64,000 nucleotides of DNA from Enterococcus crotali (GTDB lineage Bacteria > Bacillota > Bacilli > Lactobacillales > Enterococcaceae). Below the pieces are notes generated by a model, which saw only the letters and a list, made by a program, of their open reading frames with translations, was not told the DNA's origin and made no database searches. The stretch spans positions 27,808 to 91,807 of the forward strand of contig NZ_AYPQ01000002.1 in NCBI RefSeq assembly GCF_000633635.1, given 5' to 3'. Below are positions 1 through 8,847 of this stretch, one piece after another; position 1 is the stretch's first letter, and the number at the start of each line of letters is the position of its first letter. A program made the translations under genes and the position numbers.

Positions 1-2
1 CT

Positions 3-1403
3 AAAGTCGGAGAAACCATCGTCAATAAAGCGAAAATCGATGATCATACGAATCCGCCCGATGAACCCGAAGTTCCAGTGACACCTGTAGAAACACCGGG
101 TGAATTAGAAAGCACGAAATCAGTCAATAACCAGTCACCAAAAATCGGCGACGAAATCGAGTATCGAATCACCTTCCGAAACAAGGTGACAAACGGTATC
201 TTAAACCAAGTCACAATCACTGACGATCTGCCAAAGGGCTTAACCTATGTCGAAGGTAGTTTAACCAGTGAAGGAGACAATCCAAAACCGACAAACTTAA
301 CGGTGACAGATGGGAAAATCACTGCGGAGTACGGCAAAATCAATGATACAAAAACCCGTTCCATCGTGTTTAAAGTCAAAGTCAACGAAGAAGCTAAAGT
401 TGGACAATCAATTGTCAACAAAGCGAAAATAGACGATCATACAAATCCGCCCGATGAACCTGAGGTACCTGTGACACCAGTCGAAACGCCAGGGCAATTA
501 GAAGTCACAAAATCGGTGAACAATCAGGCACCAAAAATCGGCGATGAAATCAAATACCGTATCACATTTCGTAATAAAATTGCGAGTGGCATACTAAATC
601 GAGTTACTGTGACCGATAACCTACCAAAAGGCTTGACCTATGTGGAAGGCAGTTTGGTCAGTGAAGGGGACGATCCCAAACCAACGAATTTAACTGTAAA
701 AGATGGCAAAATAACCGCTGAGTACGAAAAAATCAGTGATACAAAAATCCGATCTATTGTCTTTAAAGCCAAAGTCAATAAAGAGGCAATTGCCGGGGAG
801 ACAATCATCAACAAAGCGAAAATCGACGATCACACAACGCCACCCGACGAACCTGAAGTACCAGTTACTCCAAAAGAGCCAGCAGGAAAACTAGAAAGCA
901 GCAAAACAGTTAATAAAAAAACAGTGAAAATCGGTGAAGAAATCGAATACCGCATCAGTTTCCGCAATACAGTAGAAAATGGAGTATTAAACCAAGTCAC
1001 TGTGACCGACAATCTACCAAAAGGCGTAACTTATGTGGAAAATAGTCTAAGAAGTGAAGGGGACGATCCAAAACCAACGAACATCACTGTAAAAGACGGA
1101 AAAGTCACTGCAGAATATCCAAAAATCAGTGATACAAAAACACGATCTATCATCTTTAAAGTCAAAATCAATCAAGAAGCAATCGCAGGAAGAACGATTA
1201 TCAACAAAGCAAAAGTCGATGATCATACCAATCCACCAGATGAACCTGAAGTACCTGTGGTTCCTGAAGGAGACATTCCTGGAAAACCAGATTTTCCAAA
1301 AGCAGGAGAAGCAGTATCGAATGCGATCATGTTTATGGGGATAGCTATGATTGCTGCGACATTATTAGTAAATCTGGAGCAAAAAAGAAAAAATAGTCAA
1401 TAA
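3..1403 (+). CDS. Wall-anchored repeat surface protein, C-terminal part (5' end outside window)
   Basis: The reading frame is open from the window edge, so the true start lies upstream; the visible part is 466 residues. It consists of nearly identical 131-residue modules of the DUF11 / isopeptide-forming fimbrial type (DNLPKGLTYVEGSL, then INKAKIDDHT, then a PPDEPEVPVTP linker). The linkers are Pro/Glu-rich. The C-terminus is a cell-wall sorting signal: a motif FPKAG in place of LPxTG, a hydrophobic stretch (MFMGIAMIAATLLV) and a basic tail (EQKRKNSQ). Family knowledge says such proteins are exported and fixed to peptidoglycan by a sortase, often as adhesins. The conserved Lys near the module start and the Asn of NKA could form an internal isopeptide bond; that is inference. 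A strong terminator follows. Confidence 0.88.
   Translation, partial: KVGETIVNKAKIDDHTNPPDEPEVPVTPVETPGELESTKSVNNQSPKIGDEIEYRITFRNKVTNGILNQVTITDDLPKGLTYVEGSLTSEGDNPKPTNLTVTDGKITAEYGKINDTKTRSIVFKVKVNEEAKVGQSIVNKAKIDDHTNPPDEPEVPVTPVETPGQLEVTKSVNNQAPKIGDEIKYRITFRNKIASGILNRVTVTDNLPKGLTYVEGSLVSEGDDPKPTNLTVKDGKITAEYEKISDTKIRSIVFKAKVNKEAIAGETIINKAKIDDHTTPPDEPEVPVTPKEPAGKLESSKTVNKKTVKIGEEIEYRISFRNTVENGVLNQVTVTDNLPKGVTYVENSLRSEGDDPKPTNITVKDGKVTAEYPKISDTKTRSIIFKVKINQEAIAGRTIINKAKVDDHTNPPDEPEVPVVPEGDIPGKPDFPKAGEAVSNAIMFMGIAMIAATLLVNLEQKRKNSQ
78..1256 (+). repeat. Three tandem 393-bp coding repeats
   Basis: Module boundaries VTPVETPG / VTPVETPG / VTPKEPAG start at 78, 471 and 864, and the array exits at 1257 (VVPEGDIPG). 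Each unit is exactly 131 codons. A further unit evidently precedes the window, since the first bases encode the end of another module. Third-position differences between units show they are not freshly duplicated. Confidence 0.9.
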
Positions 1404-1499
1404 ATAAAGGTAACGTTGTAGACTTGAAATTTTCAACTTCAAGAGAGAAGAAAACTGAAAAACGAAGTACGTTACCACTCAACGATTATTCAAATTTCA

Positions 1500-1546
1500 T
1501 GTACTGGGGATGTAACATTATATGTTATGTACCCAGTACTTTTTTA
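1500..1546 (+). terminator. Rho-independent terminator
   Basis: A long hairpin (arms starting GTACTGGG and ending CCCAGTAC, two G-U pairs, one mismatch) is followed by six T. It ends the surface-protein transcript. Confidence 0.85.
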
Positions 1547-1648
1547 AGTGTCAAATAGCCAGAATCAATCAATAAATTTATTCTGTTCCTGACCAGAATA
1601 AAATGATACGATAAAAGAGGTACAAATAAAGAAAAAAGGAGAAAATAA

Positions 1649-2101
1649 ATGGAGTTGGGAAGGTTATATTCTGATGCGTATCGCAGAGGAATCTTGTTGG
1701 GGGTGTTCTTTTTATTTCCAGTAGCACTGTGTTTTGGATTGATTATTTTTGCTGATGTCGATCGACTAGGCATGCAGATGGGGTTGATTGGAGGCGCTTT
1801 TTTTGCAGTATTATCGGCTTTTCAATTTGTCTTTAGAAAAGATGGGTTGTATTTGTATGAGAACGGCTTGGAGCTGGTTCATTTTAATCGAAAGAAAGTC
1901 CTGATGTAAGAAGATATCCGCTATTTTACGATCACTAGCAACTGGAATCTAGCAGGGATCAGTACAAGTTTTATCTCATTTAGAAAATCACCGCATATCA
2001 TCATTCGATTAAAGAATGAAAAAATGATCAAATTATTTTTTGAAGCTAATCAGTTTGCAGCAAGCGAATTGGGGAATAAAGTGACGTATGTAAAATCGTA
2101 G
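1649..2101 (+). pseudogene. Small membrane protein gene with in-frame TAA
   Basis: The start at 1649 has the SD AAAGGAG just upstream. The first 86 residues hold two hydrophobic segments (LLGVFFLFPVALCFGLIIF and MGLIGGAFFAVLSAFQFVF). The frame stops at TAA 1907-1909, but the same frame then stays open to TAG 2099-2101 and reads as ordinary protein (EDIRYFTITSNWNLAG...). So the natural product was about 150 residues: two membrane helices followed by a cytosolic PH-like tail. I do not recognise the family beyond a general resemblance to small DUF-type membrane proteins. Either a nonsense mutation or a base-call error is possible. Confidence 0.6.
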
Positions 2102-2115
2102 AAAACGAAAAGTAA

Positions 2116-2147
2116 AACCTGTCGGGAATATAACGACAGGTTTTTTT
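2116..2147 (+). terminator. Rho-independent terminator
   Basis: AACCTGTCG / CGACAGGTT stem with a short loop and seven T. Confidence 0.85.
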
Positions 2148-2165
2148 AGTTTAAATTGAAGAAAT

Positions 2166-2281
2166 AGTATTGTGTTTTTTTTCACAATACTGAGAATAAT
2201 TTTTGTACATATTGATTAAATTAAATTTTAATGATAGAATTAATAAACAAAAAGTCTTAGCTTTTTTGAGATAGCTAAGAC
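2166..2281. promoter_or_regulatory. Two inverted repeats upstream of the Rgg-type regulator
   Basis: The 290 bp between the terminator and the regulator hold two perfect 9-bp inverted repeats: AGTATTGTG/CACAATACT (2166-2191) and GTCTTAGCT/AGCTAAGAC (2254-2281). The DNA between them is very AT-rich. They could be operators or small RNA hairpins; the sequence does not decide. Confidence 0.45.
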
Positions 2282-2437
2282 AAGTAAGAAGAATAAGTAT
2301 ACCAACATTAAACAATTACTTTTAGTAATGAATTAGAATCCAAATCATTTTTTCTCCTCCTATTCTAATGAATATCATACATAAAGAAATCACTTAAAAT
2401 GTTAAATGTTGTGTATATGAGACGAAAGGGGAATAAA

Positions 2438-3296
2438 ATGGATGTTGGTAGCATAATTGAGTTGATCAGGCAAAAGAAAAATATACCGATTAAGTCTTTG
2501 ATCGGAGGAGTTGTGTCACGAGCACATTATTATCGAATCACAAATGGTCAGTCAGATATGACGGTAACGTGTTTCTTTAAAATCTTAGAGCAGTTGAATG
2601 TTTCTTTGGATGAATTCTTATTTATACAAAATAACTTTAAAATAGAGAGATTTAAAGCATTGTTTACGGATGTTCGTCAGAGTTTTATTGAGCAAGATGT
2701 AGAAAAACTATTGTCTTTAAAAGAAAAATCAACCCTAATTTACAAGAAGACAAATTTGGAACGTTACCAACATATTGCGCTAGTCGTTAAATTATTAATC
2801 AATCGATTAAAAAATGAAGAATATGATTCCTTTGCTAAAGAGTATTTACAAGAATATTTAGTGAATTTAAATATGTTCACCCATTATGATTTAGTTCTCT
2901 ATACAAATACTTTTTCGCATATTCAAAGGAACTAAACGAAGCGATTAGTATAAGGATTTTAGAGAATGCGAAAAAGTATGAACAATTGAAATCATTTGAA
3001 TCTGATACTGTCAAAGTGCTATCTAACATGATTTTTTACGAAATTGAGATGAATGATTTTAAAAAAGTAAAAGAATATCTTGGCTATATGAAACAGGTAG
3101 AATTGAGTGAACATTTGATTATTGAGAAGATTCTAAAAAAGTTCTTTATGGGAATTGATTGTATTTTGGCAGAAAATGTTAAGCAAGGAAAAAACAAATG
3201 AAGGAAAGCATAACATTATTGAAGTTATTGGAAGATAACCACTCCTTTTTTTTAGAAAAAATAGAGGAGCATTTGTTTAGCTATTTTAACTTGTAG
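2438..3296 (+). pseudogene. Rgg/GadR/MutR-type transcriptional regulator, two frameshifts
   Basis: ATG 2438 follows the SD AAAGGGG. The N-terminal 60 residues form an Xre-like helix-turn-helix (GSIIELIRQKKNIPIKSL...SRAHYYRITNGQ). The rest is the alpha-helical, TPR-like domain typical of Rgg regulators, which bind small peptides and often control bacteriocin genes. The frame breaks at a T5 run (2911-2915) and again at an A6 run (3189-3194). Adding one base at each restores a continuous product of about 286 residues (...FFAYSKELNEAISIRILENAKKYEQ... to EEHLFSYFNL). Both breaks are in homopolymers, so sequencing error is as likely as decay. Its position directly upstream of a small cationic peptide and ABC genes suggests it controls them. 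Confidence 0.72.
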
Positions 3297-3319
3297 ACAG
3301 AAATCAAATTTGTTTTTTT

Positions 3320-3335
3320 GTCTCAAATAAGAGAC
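3320..3335. promoter_or_regulatory. Inverted repeat before the peptide gene
   Basis: GTCTC-6-GAGAC lies about 105 bp before the peptide start, in the AT-rich gap after the regulator. T-runs lie on its upstream side, so it does not look like a terminator for the + strand. It may be a regulator-binding site. A possible -10 TATACT lies at about 3362. Confidence 0.35.
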
Positions 3336-3441
3336 CTTTAGACGTGAATTTACATAAAAATACTATACTAAGCCTTGTAAGTTTTAATCATCTAAATACT
3401 ATTTGTTAAGTATTTATTGGTGGAAAGGTGGAGTTGTTTTT

Positions 3442-3537
3442 ATGTGGACTTGGATTTGGGCGATTATTCGTTGGATTTTGAAGAAAGCAATTTGGACGGC
3501 CATTTGGGGCTGGCTTAAAAAATGGTTGGGTTGGTAG
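3442..3537 (+). CDS. Trp-rich cationic peptide, candidate leaderless bacteriocin
   Basis: An ORF of 31 codons with a strong SD (AAAGGTGGAG) 8-9 nt before ATG 3442. Tryptophans are at residues 2, 4, 6, 11, 18, 22, 24, 28 and 31; basic residues are Arg10, Lys14, Lys15, Lys26 and Lys27. There are no acidic residues and no Cys. There is no leader, double-Gly or signal sequence. The pattern suits an amphipathic membrane-active helix. Length and lack of leader resemble leaderless bacteriocins of the aureocin A70 / garvicin KS size class and the Trp-rich aureocin A53 / lacticin Q type, but I see no alignable homology to any I know. It lies between an Rgg-type regulator and two ABC systems, as in bacteriocin/immunity loci. 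Function is inference; the alternative is a membrane-active signalling or toxin peptide. Confidence 0.68.
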   Translation: MWTWIWAIIRWILKKAIWTAIWGWLKKWLGW

Positions 3538-3582
3538 ACTTTACTTTTTATAAATAAACCAACAAAATTTTGAGGAGTAAGG

Positions 3583-3633
3583 ATGAGAAAGAGTTTAATG
3601 AAAATGAAGAAAAAGTGTTGTTGGATAAATTAA
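3583..3633 (+). CDS. Very small ORF after the peptide gene (16 aa)
   Basis: ATG 3583 has a good SD (GAGGAG, 3572-3577) and encodes MRKSLMKMKKKCCWIN. It is basic with two Cys. The downstream DNA in another frame reads ENEEKVLLDKLT and then, after a stop, ANMDETYIFF. So a slightly longer gene broken by indels is possible, given how common single-base losses are in this window. I cannot decide between a real 16-residue peptide and a damaged gene of about 30 codons. Confidence 0.35.
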   Translation: MRKSLMKMKKKCCWIN

Positions 3634-3749
3634 CTTAGCAAATATGGATGAAACTTATATCTTTTTCTGATTTTACACACATAAACTTTTTCTATCCTTT
3701 CTATTTTTTGTAAAAGTCTTAAAAAAATAAAAGAAAGGAACGTGGCTTA

Positions 3750-4335
3750 ATGAGAGTTGAAAACATTACATACTACATGACTGCACAAAAAAGAATTGAA
3801 CACTTTACATATGATATGGCTTCACATTCACTGACTTTGATTGTTGGCAAAAATGGGACAGGGAAGTCAACTCTGTTAAAACTAATGGCAGGGATTTTAA
3901 CGCCGGATAGTGGACAAATCATCCAGACTGAGAGGACTTCTTACGTTCCAGATTCTTCTGAAAATTATTTTAAAGGCGTTACACCATTGTTTTATTTTAA
4001 TTTTTTAAGATCAGAATTTCGAATTGAAAAAGATTTTTTCAATAGTCGATTAATAGAACTCATGGAAATTTTTAATTTCTCTGAAAGGCTTATGACAAGT
4101 GAAATGGGCTCTTTATCTTTAGGTGAGAAGAAAAAAGTGATGTTGATCGGCGCTTTTTTAAATGACTCAAAACTTTATTTAATGGACGAGCCAACTTCTG
4201 GATTAGATCAAGAATCTTTGGGTAATTTTTTGCAGATAAAAAAAAAAAGAACGGCAAAAAAATAAAAAATTTATCATCATTAGTCATGAACATGCTGAAC
4301 TTTTTAAGCAAGTGGATGAGATGATTCAGTTGTAA
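3750..4335 (+). CDS. ABC transporter ATPase, frameshift near the C-terminus
   Basis: This is a short ABC-type ATPase of about 195 residues when repaired. Walker A GKNGTGKST is at residues 33-41. The signature is LSLGEKKKV and Walker B is LYLMDEPTSGLD. The frame runs into a stop at 4263-4265 after an A11 run (4238-4248). Removing one A restores the switch His (FIIISHEHAELFKQVDEMIQL) and a stop at 4333-4335. The permease follows 22 bp downstream, so they form one transporter. In bacteriocin loci such pairs give export or self-immunity. The break is in the longest homopolymer of the area and is probably an artefact. Confidence 0.75.
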
Positions 4336-4357
4336 AAAAAGGGGAAGGAGTAGCTTT

Positions 4358-5613
4358 ATGATGGAACTAAAAGAAAACCGCTTTTTTTTAGAGCTATTAA
4401 CTGTATTTTTTATACGAAAAGGAATATGGGCAAAAGAAAAAACACTGAAGCTTAGTAATTTGCTACAAATGACCTATACATATTTTTTAAGTTCTCTCTT
4501 GATATTTTTAGGAATGCTCTTATTTAAACAGGAGATTACAATAGTTTTAAAAGCATCATCGTTGTTTGCGTCGCTTCGTTATTATGATGTACTTGTCGTT
4601 AGTTTGGCAGTGATTCTTTTGATGGGCATTAGCTATGAGAATTATTTCTTTATCAAAACACACACTCATCAAACACTATCTATTTTTTTTAGGATGAATA
4701 CTAAAAAATTATTTTTATTAATGCGATAAAAACGATGATCATTGTTTTACCGATAATTATTTTTTTGAGTTTTTACTATACTTTTTGGCCTTTGCTATAT
4801 GCTTTAGTCATTTATAGTTTTAGTTATTTTGTACTCATTGTTTATGGTTTTAATCAGCAAAGAAGTCGATTGAAAAACCATAAAAGGATTGCAGAAAATT
4901 GGCTTGTTAACAGTATATTAGTGAAGTTTGTGTATGTCTTCAGATTATTCACATTGTCGTATTTCTTTAAAGCCTTATTTTTACCTATTGTGTCTATTCT
5001 TCTATTCGCAATTTTATTAAGCTATGATTTTAATATTGTGCAAATCTCTGGTGGCACAGAAGCTTTTTTTGTTAGCTTTTTTCTAAGTGCCATTATTTTT
5101 AATGATAAAGGTCTCATTTATGGTTTTTTGGCATTAATGACAGATATTCCTTATCTGAAAGGGTTTCAATATGATAGTAAATTTTTTTTAATACGTAGTT
5201 CGTTAGCACTATTTTTTATTCAAGCAATTCCAGCACTTCTATTGTTCATATGGACTATCAAACACTGGCTGACCGATAATTGGAGTTGGTTATTTATGGC
5301 CGGACTAGGATTATTAACTGGAAGTATTCTGTTAACACTGATTCACGCTGGGAAAGGTTTAAAACTAAACGGGAAGTTTGACCATTCTAGTCAGCTAGAA
5401 GGATATACAGCTTCACTTAAAGATAGTGTGTTTTATTTTATACAAACGTTACCATTATTAGTTAGTATGGTTCTTTTCAAAGTAGTAGGTAAGATTACTT
5501 GGGGAGAAAATGCCTTTTTGATTCTCTTTCTAATCGCTCTGATAATCTATGGTAACTATCTTATTAAGCAACTTCAACTTATCTATTCAATAACTTTGGG
5601 GGAAAAAAAATGA
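4358..5613 (+). pseudogene. ABC transporter permease, one frameshift
   Basis: Two ORFs, 4358-4729 and 4735-5613, are one gene. At a T5 run (4712-4716) one missing T separates NTKKLF from FINAIKTMIIVLPIIIF. Repaired, it is about 418 residues with some ten hydrophobic helices and no recognisable soluble domain, as in ABC-2 type or bacteriocin-immunity permeases. The ATPase gene ends 22 bp upstream, and the stop overlaps the start of the next ABC gene (ATGA at 5610). I recognise it only as a membrane permease by context. Confidence 0.65.
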
Positions 5614-7604
5614 GTATTTTAACATTAAAAAGTATTAAAAAATCCTATTCGATCAACGAAAAAGAAGAAGAACAAGTATTAGATGGAATCGATTTGGATG
5701 TTCAAGATGGTGAGTTTTTAGCACTACTTGGACCATCGGGGTGTGGAAAATCCACTTTGCTTAACATTATTAGTGGATTAGATACTGATTATGAAGGGGA
5801 TGTTCTGTATAAAGGGACTTCGCTAAAGTTTTTAAATGACCATGAGTTGACGGACTTTCGTAAAAATAATATTGGTTTTGTATTTCAAAACTTTAATTTG
5901 ATTTCGCATATGAGTGTTCTGGAAAATACCATGATCCCAATGTATTTAAACGGGAACACTCATTCAGAAAATAAGAAAAAGGCATTAGAACTTTTGGATT
6001 CCGTTGGTTTAAAGAAGTATGCGGATAAAAATGTGAAAAATCTATCTGGAGGTCAAAAACAACGGGTAGCGATTGCTCGTGCTCTTACAAATGAGCCAGA
6101 ATTGATTATTGCAGATGAACCAACAGGATCACTAGACTCAAAATCACAAAACCGCATATTAGAAATTTTAGAAGGTTTGACTCAACAAGGAAAAACAGTG
6201 ATTGTAGTAACACACAATGAAGAAATTACAGAGCGTGTGGATACGGTTGTTAAATTAAGAGATGGGCAAATTGTGGAAGTGGAACAAAAAAAAGATCGAG
6301 ATTTCGTTGAACCGAACATATCTAAAGAAGGAAAGAAGAACAGATTTAACGTTATTAGCATGTTAAAAATTGCCTTTTCTAATTTTATGCAACGAAAATG
6401 GCGGAATATCATGATTTCTTTTGCAACATCAATTGGGTTAACAGGTATTTTGCTTTCATTAGGGTTAGGCAATGGGATTGTGAAAATTATCGAACAAGAC
6501 ATGGATGGTGGGAAAATTCCGTCTCAAATTCAAATTTCTTTAAACAGTCAACAAAGCAGTGGAATCATTAACGAAAATGATCTGAACTATATCAAAAATA
6601 AAGTAGGGCAAGAAAAAATCAAATATTTTGAGGCACCTTTTGGTATGAGAATGATTGAAGTTGAAGTAGAAGGTGAAGGGAAAGCAGATTACAGGGATAC
6701 AACACCAAACTATTCCCAAGTTGTTAGTTTATACGATAATATATCGATCAAAGTTCCTTCTAATACAAAAGACTCTATTTTGGCTGGGAAGGAATATAAA
6801 AATCCTAAAGAAGAAGGCATTACTTTAACTGAAAGCTTTATTAAAGATTTTAATAAATTGAACAAAAAGAATCTTACCGCGGATAGTGTCATCGGTAAAA
6901 AATTAAAAGGGATGATTGTTGAAAGTACAAGCGAAGGTGAAAAGACTGGAGTCTTTTCAACAAAGATCGTTCGAATCGTTAAAGATGAAACAGAAGAAGA
7001 AAACTCCTACATGGCACCTGTTGAGATGGAACGAATTGTTACACAAAATAAATTTGAAAAAAATATTCCTTATTTCATTCTGGAATTAAAGGAACCTTCA
7101 GAAAATAAACAAGTGATGGACCAAATCAATAGCAATAAAAAGTATGTAGCGATCTCTCAGACGGCGGTTGTCGATATCATTATCAATTTTATTAAGATCA
7201 TTCAAGGGCTTTTGATTTTCATGTCAACACAAGCAGTTGTTGTTTCAGTCGTAATGATCGGAATTGTCATGTATATCAATGTTATCGAACGAACGAGAGA
7301 AATTGGTGTAATGAAAGCGATTGGGTATCGAAATCGTGATATCAACATGATTTTCACCTCGGAATCGGCATTTATTACTTTACTATCGCTATTATTAGCC
7401 TTACTATTTGCCTCATTCATCGGATTTGGAATCAATGAAATTGTAGCGATGAAGGCCAAAGCGATTTCTAGTGTTTTTATGTTAGATATCGTGGCAATTG
7501 GCGGAACGGTTATTTTGGCTATTGTGATGTCTTTATTTTCAGCAAGTGTTCCAATGATGAAAGTTGGAAAATTAGATCCAGCGACATCATTGAGGTATGA
7601 ATAG
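5610..7604 (+). CDS. MacB-like ABC transporter, fused ATPase and FtsX-type permease (664 aa)
   Basis: Residues 1-225 are a LolD/MacB-type ATPase: Walker [10 protein letters not shown] (41-49), LSGGQKQR, Walker B LIIADEPTGSLD, and a switch His in VVTHNEE. A basic linker follows. Residues from about 250 form an FtsX-like permease: one helix (ISFATSIGLTGILLSLGLG), a large extracytoplasmic domain (about 290-515) and three C-terminal helices. This layout belongs to the antimicrobial-peptide export/resistance group. The start overlaps the upstream permease stop by 4 bp, and a membrane-anchored gene follows 2 bp later, so all are co-transcribed. Probable role: export of, or immunity to, the Trp-rich peptide (inference). 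Confidence 0.85.
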   Translation: MSILTLKSIKKSYSINEKEEEQVLDGIDLDVQDGEFLALLGPSGCGKSTLLNIISGLDTDYEGDVLYKGTSLKFLNDHELTDFRKNNIGFVFQNFNLISHMSVLENTMIPMYLNGNTHSENKKKALELLDSVGLKKYADKNVKNLSGGQKQRVAIARALTNEPELIIADEPTGSLDSKSQNRILEILEGLTQQGKTVIVVTHNEEITERVDTVVKLRDGQIVEVEQKKDRDFVEPNISKEGKKNRFNVISMLKIAFSNFMQRKWRNIMISFATSIGLTGILLSLGLGNGIVKIIEQDMDGGKIPSQIQISLNSQQSSGIINENDLNYIKNKVGQEKIKYFEAPFGMRMIEVEVEGEGKADYRDTTPNYSQVVSLYDNISIKVPSNTKDSILAGKEYKNPKEEGITLTESFIKDFNKLNKKNLTADSVIGKKLKGMIVESTSEGEKTGVFSTKIVRIVKDETEEENSYMAPVEMERIVTQNKFEKNIPYFILELKEPSENKQVMDQINSNKKYVAISQTAVVDIIINFIKIIQGLLIFMSTQAVVVSVVMIGIVMYINVIERTREIGVMKAIGYRNRDINMIFTSESAFITLLSLLLALLFASFIGFGINEIVAMKAKAISSVFMLDIVAIGGTVILAIVMSLFSASVPMMKVGKLDPATSLRYE

Positions 7605-7606
7605 AG

Positions 7607-8296
7607 ATGAAAAAATTTAACAAGAGAATTAGGATTTTTTTAGTAGTCGTCGTCTTGGTTTTTTCTTGTTTTCTATACCTTATGATGATTGATACTTCTA
7701 AAAGTAAGAAAAAAGAGGTAGGTGATACGTTGGAAGATCAGTTTTTAAAAGAAGTGATTTATCTAGAAAAAAGTACGAGTAATCAGGATCATGAGCTTGA
7801 TCTGAGTTCAATGAATTTAATGATACTAAATGAAATCATTTTGGATGTGAAACAAACGGTTGCTCATGATACTGGATTAAGTCAAAATGATTTGGATAAG
7901 CTATTTCAAAAGTTTCATCAGAAACTTAAAGAAAAAACATATTATGATTCAGAGTTGATAACAGAGCGAAAGAAAATGAAAGAATACAAAATTCAAGTTT
8001 ATGGAATTGATTTAACAGGATTTTTGAAACAACTAAAACAAGAAATACAACAATTAAAAGAAATGAAAACAGAAGAAAAAGCAAGTTTCTTGAATCAACT
8101 ATTTTCTCGCCAAATTGCAACAATTTCGGTAAAAAAAGAGCCAGTTATATTAAGCCTAAAGTTCAAAAAAAGAAACGACAAATGGCAAATTGATTCAAGT
8201 CAATTTGATGTCCTAAATATATATTTAGGTTTTTATACTGGAGAAAGTAATTTGCTCGCTTTAAAAGGAATGATGAACAGTTTGGATTTTAAATAA
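7607..8296 (+). CDS. Membrane-anchored protein of the ABC operon, function unknown
   Basis: 229 residues. It starts 2 bp after the MacB-like gene. A basic N-terminus (MKKFNKRIR) and one hydrophobic helix (IFLVVVVLVFSCFLYLMM) anchor a Lys/Glu-rich, mostly helical outer domain. The Cys in the helix (FSCFLYL) is not a good lipobox. By position it could be the extracytoplasmic adaptor or immunity factor of the transporter, as in three-part MacB-like systems. I recognise no family. Confidence 0.6.
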   Translation: MKKFNKRIRIFLVVVVLVFSCFLYLMMIDTSKSKKKEVGDTLEDQFLKEVIYLEKSTSNQDHELDLSSMNLMILNEIILDVKQTVAHDTGLSQNDLDKLFQKFHQKLKEKTYYDSELITERKKMKEYKIQVYGIDLTGFLKQLKQEIQQLKEMKTEEKASFLNQLFSRQIATISVKKEPVILSLKFKKRNDKWQIDSSQFDVLNIYLGFYTGESNLLALKGMMNSLDFK

Positions 8297-8329
8297 TTAT
8301 TTCAGAATTAGTTAGATACAATGCTTTGG

Positions 8330-8372
8330 AAACAGATTTAGCACTTAATTAAAGTGATAAATCTGTTTTTTG
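8330..8372 (+). terminator. Rho-independent terminator of the ABC operon
   Basis: AACAGATTTA / TAAATCTGTT arms around CACTTAATTAAAGTG, which also pairs; T-run at the end. Confidence 0.85.
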
Positions 8373-8532
8373 TCTAATGTTACAAAAAAAGCTAATATTA
8401 AATCTTAAATTTGCAAAATTTTTACGTCACAAAGAAATATTTGATAACTATAAGGTATGTAAATATGGCAAAATGGGAGTTGAGGAGACTTGATATATGT
8501 GAAGGTAAAAATAAGGTAAAGGGGTTTGGGAA

Positions 8533-8847
8533 ATGTCAGGAATCAAAAGCAGTGTGACCGTTGCAGGCGGTATCTCAGCACAGTTCAGTCAAGCAGCAAG
8601 CGGTTTTTCATCTGTGAATGAGGTGGTGAGCAAGGCAGAACGCACGACGGTTAGTGGCAATAGTAACGCAAAAAATAGCTTAGCGAGCATTCATAGTCGT
8701 GGTCAGCGCGTGTCCAATGCGATCGCTCGTGACGGGAATAATATTTATTCGGTCGCAAAAGAATTCAGCGAAATCGATCAAAAAATCAAAAGAAGTTTCG
8801 ACTTACCACTGTTTTCTCCAAATCTTGGAGGTGGCAGTCGTTCATGA
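8533..8847 (+). CDS. Small type VII secretion protein, SACOL2603/TIGR04197-like
   Basis: 104 residues with an SD-like AAAGGGGTTTGGG before ATG 8533. The sequence is Ser/Ala-rich and helical (VTVAGGISAQFSQAASGFSSVNEVVSKAER), the length and style of the TIGR04197 type VII effector/partner family. Such proteins usually precede an LXG toxin gene and are thought to pair with its LXG domain for export. The stop overlaps the next start (ATGA), so translation is coupled. Family assignment is from memory of the motif pattern. Confidence 0.7.
   Translation: MSGIKSSVTVAGGISAQFSQAASGFSSVNEVVSKAERTTVSGNSNAKNSLASIHSRGQRVSNAIARDGNNIYSVAKEFSEIDQKIKRSFDLPLFSPNLGGGSRS

Noticed and set aside
2911-2925. Programmed -1 frameshifting in the Rgg-type gene
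   Set aside because: The run is too short and has no canonical slippery heptamer in frame, no SD-like stimulator and no downstream structure. A second break in the same gene argues for lost bases.
4238-4265. Programmed slippage on the A11 run of the ABC ATPase
   Set aside because: Transcript slippage on long A runs does occur, but 13 other run-length breaks in the window make a base-count error simpler. Not excluded.
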